This document shows positions 7,784 through 10,434 of a stretch of DNA of 10,434 nucleotides, piece by piece. A program made the translations under genes and the position numbers. This stretch comes from an uncultured beta proteobacterium (lineage in GTDB: Bacteria > Pseudomonadota > Gammaproteobacteria > Burkholderiales > Burkholderiaceae), in NCBI GenBank assembly GCA_903845455.1, contig CAIMXN010000007.1:1-10434 (forward strand), given 5' to 3'. Positions within the stretch are counted from its first letter, which is position 1; every line of letters begins with the position of its first letter. The notes beneath the pieces are model-generated. The model saw only the letters and a program-made list of their open reading frames with translations, was not told where the DNA came from and searched no databases.

Positions 7784-7793
7784 AATTATAATT
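7784..7793. promoter_or_regulatory. Palindromic AATTATAATT: overlapping -10-like elements for uvrD and valS
   Basis: This perfect 10-base palindrome gives a consensus TATAAT on the plus strand (7787-7792) and another on the minus strand (7790-7785), inside a 24-base divergent spacer. Transcription starting about 7 bases downstream would begin within a few bases of the valS ATG (7802) on one side and at about the uvrD ATG (7777) on the other. I see no good -35 hexamer or extended TG at the proper distance on either strand, so promoter activity is inferred only. Confidence 0.42.
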
Positions 7794-7801
7794 TGCCTCT
7801 T

Positions 7802-10434
7802 ATGCCAAATGCTTCGAATACCCCTAATTCACCAGTAAGCAGTCCCGCGGACCAGCTTGCTAAATCCTACGAACCCGCCCCCATAGAAGCCCATTGGGGG
7901 CCAGAGTGGGAAAGCAGAGGCATTGCCACAGCCTCACTCGAAGAAGGCCAGGCAGACTTTAGTATTCAGCTACCGCCGCCAAATGTTACTGGCACCCTCC
8001 ATATGGGTCACGCCTTTAACCAAACCATCATGGACGGCTTGGTACGTCATGCTCGTATGTCCGGCAAAAACACCTTATGGGTGCCCGGCACCGACCATGC
8101 TGGTATTGCTACTCAAATCGTGGTTGAGCGTCAGCTCGATGCACAAAAAATATCTCGACACGATTTAGGTCGAGAGAAGTTTCTCGAAAAAGTTTGGGAA
8201 TGGAAAGAAAGTTCTGGCTCTACTATTACTCGCCAGATTCGTCGTCTTGGTGCTTCGATTGATTGGAGTCGTGAATATTTCACGATGGACAGCAAGATGT
8301 CCAAAGCGGTAGTTGAAGTATTTGTCCGTCTGCATGAGCAAGGATTAATTTACCGCGGTAAACGTTTAGTCAACTGGGATCCGGTTTTAGGTACGGCGGT
8401 TTCCGACTTAGAAGTTGTGAGCGAAGAAGAGGATGGCTCGATGTGGCACATCCGCTACCCACTCACTGATGGCTCTGGCCACCTAACGGTTGCTACTACT
8501 CGCCCAGAAACCTTATTGGGTGACGTAGCTGTGATGGTGAACCCTGAAGATGAACGCTATCAGCACCTCATTGGTAAGTCGGTCAATCTGCCACTCTGCG
8601 CTCGTGAGATCCCGGTCATTGCCGATGACTATGTTGATCTGAACTTTGGTACCGGCGTGGTGAAGGTAACCCCTGCCCATGACTTCAATGACTATGCAGT
8701 TGGTCAGCGTCATCAATTACCACTCATCAACATTCTCACCTTGGATGCCAAGGTAAATGAAAATGCACCTACTGTCTATCAAGGCATGGAGCGTTTTGCG
8801 GCTCGCAAACAAATCATTGCGGATTTAGATGCCGCAGGCCTCTTAGAAAAAGTACAGCCCCATAAATTGATGGTGCCGCGCGGCGATCGTACCCACACCA
8901 TCATTGAGCCCATGCTTACTGACCAATGGTTTGTAGCGGTCTCCAAGCCAAGTCCTGATAATCAATATCAACCTGGTTCATCAATTGCTGGCGCTGCATT
9001 AGATGCAGTTACCAAGGGCGATATTAAACTCGTGCCAGAAAACTGGATTAGCACTTACACCCAATGGCTTGCGAATATCCAAGACTGGTGTATCTCACGT
9101 CAATTGTGGTGGGGCCATCAAATCCCCGCTTGGTATGGCGATGATGGACAGATCTTTGTAGCTCGCTCTGAAGAAGAAGCAAAAGCAAAAGCTACAACCA
9201 TTGGCTATACCGGTACACTCCAGCGCGATCCTGATGTGCTAGATACCTGGTTTAGCTCTGCGCTCGTCCCCTTCAGTTCATTAGGTTGGCCAGAAGAAAC
9301 TCCTGAACTCAAACACTTCCTGCCTTCATCTGTCTTGGTTACTGGCTTTGACATCATCTTCTTCTGGGTGGCACGCATGGTGATGATGACCTGCCACTTT
9401 ACCGGTAAAGTACCTTTCAATACGGTATACGTTCATGGTTTAGTACGTGACTCCGAAGGTCAGAAGATGAGTAAGTCCAAAGGTAATACCTTGGACCCGA
9501 TTGATCTGATTGACGGCATCAAAATTGAAGAGTTAGTTGGCAAGAGAACTTCTGGCTTGATGAATCCAAAACAAGCTGACAGCATTGGCAAAAAAACCAA
9601 AAAAGAATTCCCGGAAGGTATTCCTGCATTTGGTACTGACGCCCTGCGCTTCACTTTTGCATCACTTGCTTCGCTTGGGCGCAATATCAACTTTGATCAG
9701 AAACGTTGCGAAGGTTATCGTAACTTCTGTAACAAACTCTGGAATGCAACACGCTTCGTTCTCATGAACTGCCCTGGCAATAATGAAGAAAATGGTCTTG
9801 CGCCTTGTGATAATCAATGCGGTCCAGATGGCTACTTAGATTTCTCTCCTGCCGATCTCTGGATTGTTTCTTTATTACAAAGAACTGAAGCCGATGTTGC
9901 CAAAGGTTTTGAAAATTACCGTTTCGACAATATCGCCTCTAGCATCTACCAATTTGTTTGGGATGAGTACTGCGACTGGTATCTTGAGCTCGCTAAGGTT
10001 CAACTCCAAACTGGCACACCAGCCCAGCAACGAGCAACACGCCGTACTTTATTGCGTGTTCTAGAAACCATCTTGCGCATGGCGCACCCACTCATTCCCT
10101 TCATCACTGAATCACTTTGGCAAACCGTTGCCCCCATATCTGGCAAAGAACTTGCTAAACAAGAAAAGCAAACAATTGCCTTGCAGCCTTATCCAGTTTC
10201 TCAGCCAGAGAAAATAGATGGGAAGAGTGAAGCTTGGGTTGCCCAAATTAAGTCTATCGTTGACGCCTGCAGAAACCTGCGCGGTGAGATGCAAGTTCCG
10301 CCCGGACAAAAAGTACCACTCTGGATTAGCGGGCCTGAGACATTCTTAAAACAAGCCACTCCTTATCTCACTGCCTTGGCCAAATTATCTGAAGTCAAAA
10401 TCTACCAAGATGAATCTGCTTTAGAAAAAGATGC
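7802..10434 (+). CDS. valS: Valyl-tRNA synthetase (3' end outside window)
   Basis: This class I aminoacyl-tRNA synthetase charges tRNA-Val and edits mischarged Thr. I translated 877 codons with no internal stop; about 75-90 residues should be missing, since E. coli ValS has 951. After a short Ser/Pro/Asn-rich leader (1-19), the core starts at LAKSYEP. Signature elements in order are PPPNVTGTLHMGH (58-70, the HIGH-type motif), the CP1 editing domain with ATTRPET (231-237) and GVVKVTPAHDFND (285-297), DWCISRQLWWGHQ (428-440), DVLDTWFSSA (478-487), KMSKSKGN (555-562), the anticodon-binding domain start RNFCNKLWNATR (640-651) and RNLRGEM (824-830). The C-terminal coiled-coil tRNA arm lies outside. 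I chose the ATG at 7802 because the next Met is in the active site. No Shine-Dalgarno sequence precedes it, so translation may be leaderless. All visible catalytic and editing residues are present. Confidence 0.97.
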   Translation, partial: MPNASNTPNSPVSSPADQLAKSYEPAPIEAHWGPEWESRGIATASLEEGQADFSIQLPPPNVTGTLHMGHAFNQTIMDGLVRHARMSGKNTLWVPGTDHAGIATQIVVERQLDAQKISRHDLGREKFLEKVWEWKESSGSTITRQIRRLGASIDWSREYFTMDSKMSKAVVEVFVRLHEQGLIYRGKRLVNWDPVLGTAVSDLEVVSEEEDGSMWHIRYPLTDGSGHLTVATTRPETLLGDVAVMVNPEDERYQHLIGKSVNLPLCAREIPVIADDYVDLNFGTGVVKVTPAHDFNDYAVGQRHQLPLINILTLDAKVNENAPTVYQGMERFAARKQIIADLDAAGLLEKVQPHKLMVPRGDRTHTIIEPMLTDQWFVAVSKPSPDNQYQPGSSIAGAALDAVTKGDIKLVPENWISTYTQWLANIQDWCISRQLWWGHQIPAWYGDDGQIFVARSEEEAKAKATTIGYTGTLQRDPDVLDTWFSSALVPFSSLGWPEETPELKHFLPSSVLVTGFDIIFFWVARMVMMTCHFTGKVPFNTVYVHGLVRDSEGQKMSKSKGNTLDPIDLIDGIKIEELVGKRTSGLMNPKQADSIGKKTKKEFPEGIPAFGTDALRFTFASLASLGRNINFDQKRCEGYRNFCNKLWNATRFVLMNCPGNNEENGLAPCDNQCGPDGYLDFSPADLWIVSLLQRTEADVAKGFENYRFDNIASSIYQFVWDEYCDWYLELAKVQLQTGTPAQQRATRRTLLRVLETILRMAHPLIPFITESLWQTVAPISGKELAKQEKQTIALQPYPVSQPEKIDGKSEAWVAQIKSIVDACRNLRGEMQVPPGQKVPLWISGPETFLKQATPYLTALAKLSEVKIYQDESALEKD

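Noticed and set aside
9590..9604. Two A-runs (A7 and A6) in valS as a programmed frameshift or slippage site
   Set aside because: The encoded Lys-Lys-Thr-Lys-Lys stretch follows the usual ValS sequence after KMSKS, the frame stays open to the window end, and there is no stimulatory structure or useful alternative frame.
1..10434. Mobile element, defence system, CRISPR, tRNA or other undescribed accessory system
   Set aside because: All coding space is filled by housekeeping-type genes of similar style. I found no transposase, terminal repeats, spacer-repeat pattern, tRNA cloverleaf or abrupt change in composition.

Overview
This window looks like ordinary core-chromosome sequence from a betaproteobacterium of the Burkholderiaceae. 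The moderate base composition, the protein sequences and the gene set together make a Polynucleobacter-like organism my best guess. That is an inference from protein resemblance and gene neighbourhood; no search was run. I see no rRNA, tRNA, CRISPR array, insertion sequence, prophage or recent-transfer signature. No gene-free stretch is longer than about 82 bases.

Layout. Bases 1-252 (minus) hold the N-terminal part of a Tat-exported dienelactone-hydrolase-family protein that runs off the left edge. Bases 277-3108 (minus) hold polA, a full DNA polymerase I with 5' nuclease, proofreading and polymerase domains all intact; its stop lies 24 bases before the hydrolase gene. An 82-base divergent spacer separates polA from a tight plus-strand cluster at 3191-5364: a small secreted protein resembling DUF2782, thrB (type II homoserine kinase) and a BPSS1780-like multi-pass membrane protein. 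The first two are 3 bases apart and the last two overlap by 4 bases (ATGA). This cluster converges on uvrD (5384-7777, minus), and a perfect 10-bp-stem hairpin sits across the convergence point and the uvrD stop codon. uvrD is divergent from valS (valyl-tRNA synthetase, 7802 onward, plus), which runs off the right edge with 877 codons visible. The uvrD-valS spacer is only 24 bases and centres on a palindromic AATTATAATT.

How the genes relate. PolA and UvrD act together in nucleotide excision repair: UvrD displaces the incised oligonucleotide and UvrC, and PolA fills the gap. Here they lie on the same strand but are separated by the opposite-strand thrB cluster, so they are not one operon. ThrB feeds threonine biosynthesis and ValS charges tRNA-Val. 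The roles of the DUF2782-like and BPSS1780-like proteins are unknown, and their coupling to thrB is the main functional lead in this window.

I did not find a convincing new system. The points most worth a second look are regulatory: the symmetric -10-like element shared by uvrD and valS, which could give (near-)leaderless transcripts on both sides, and the terminator-like hairpin built into the end of uvrD.
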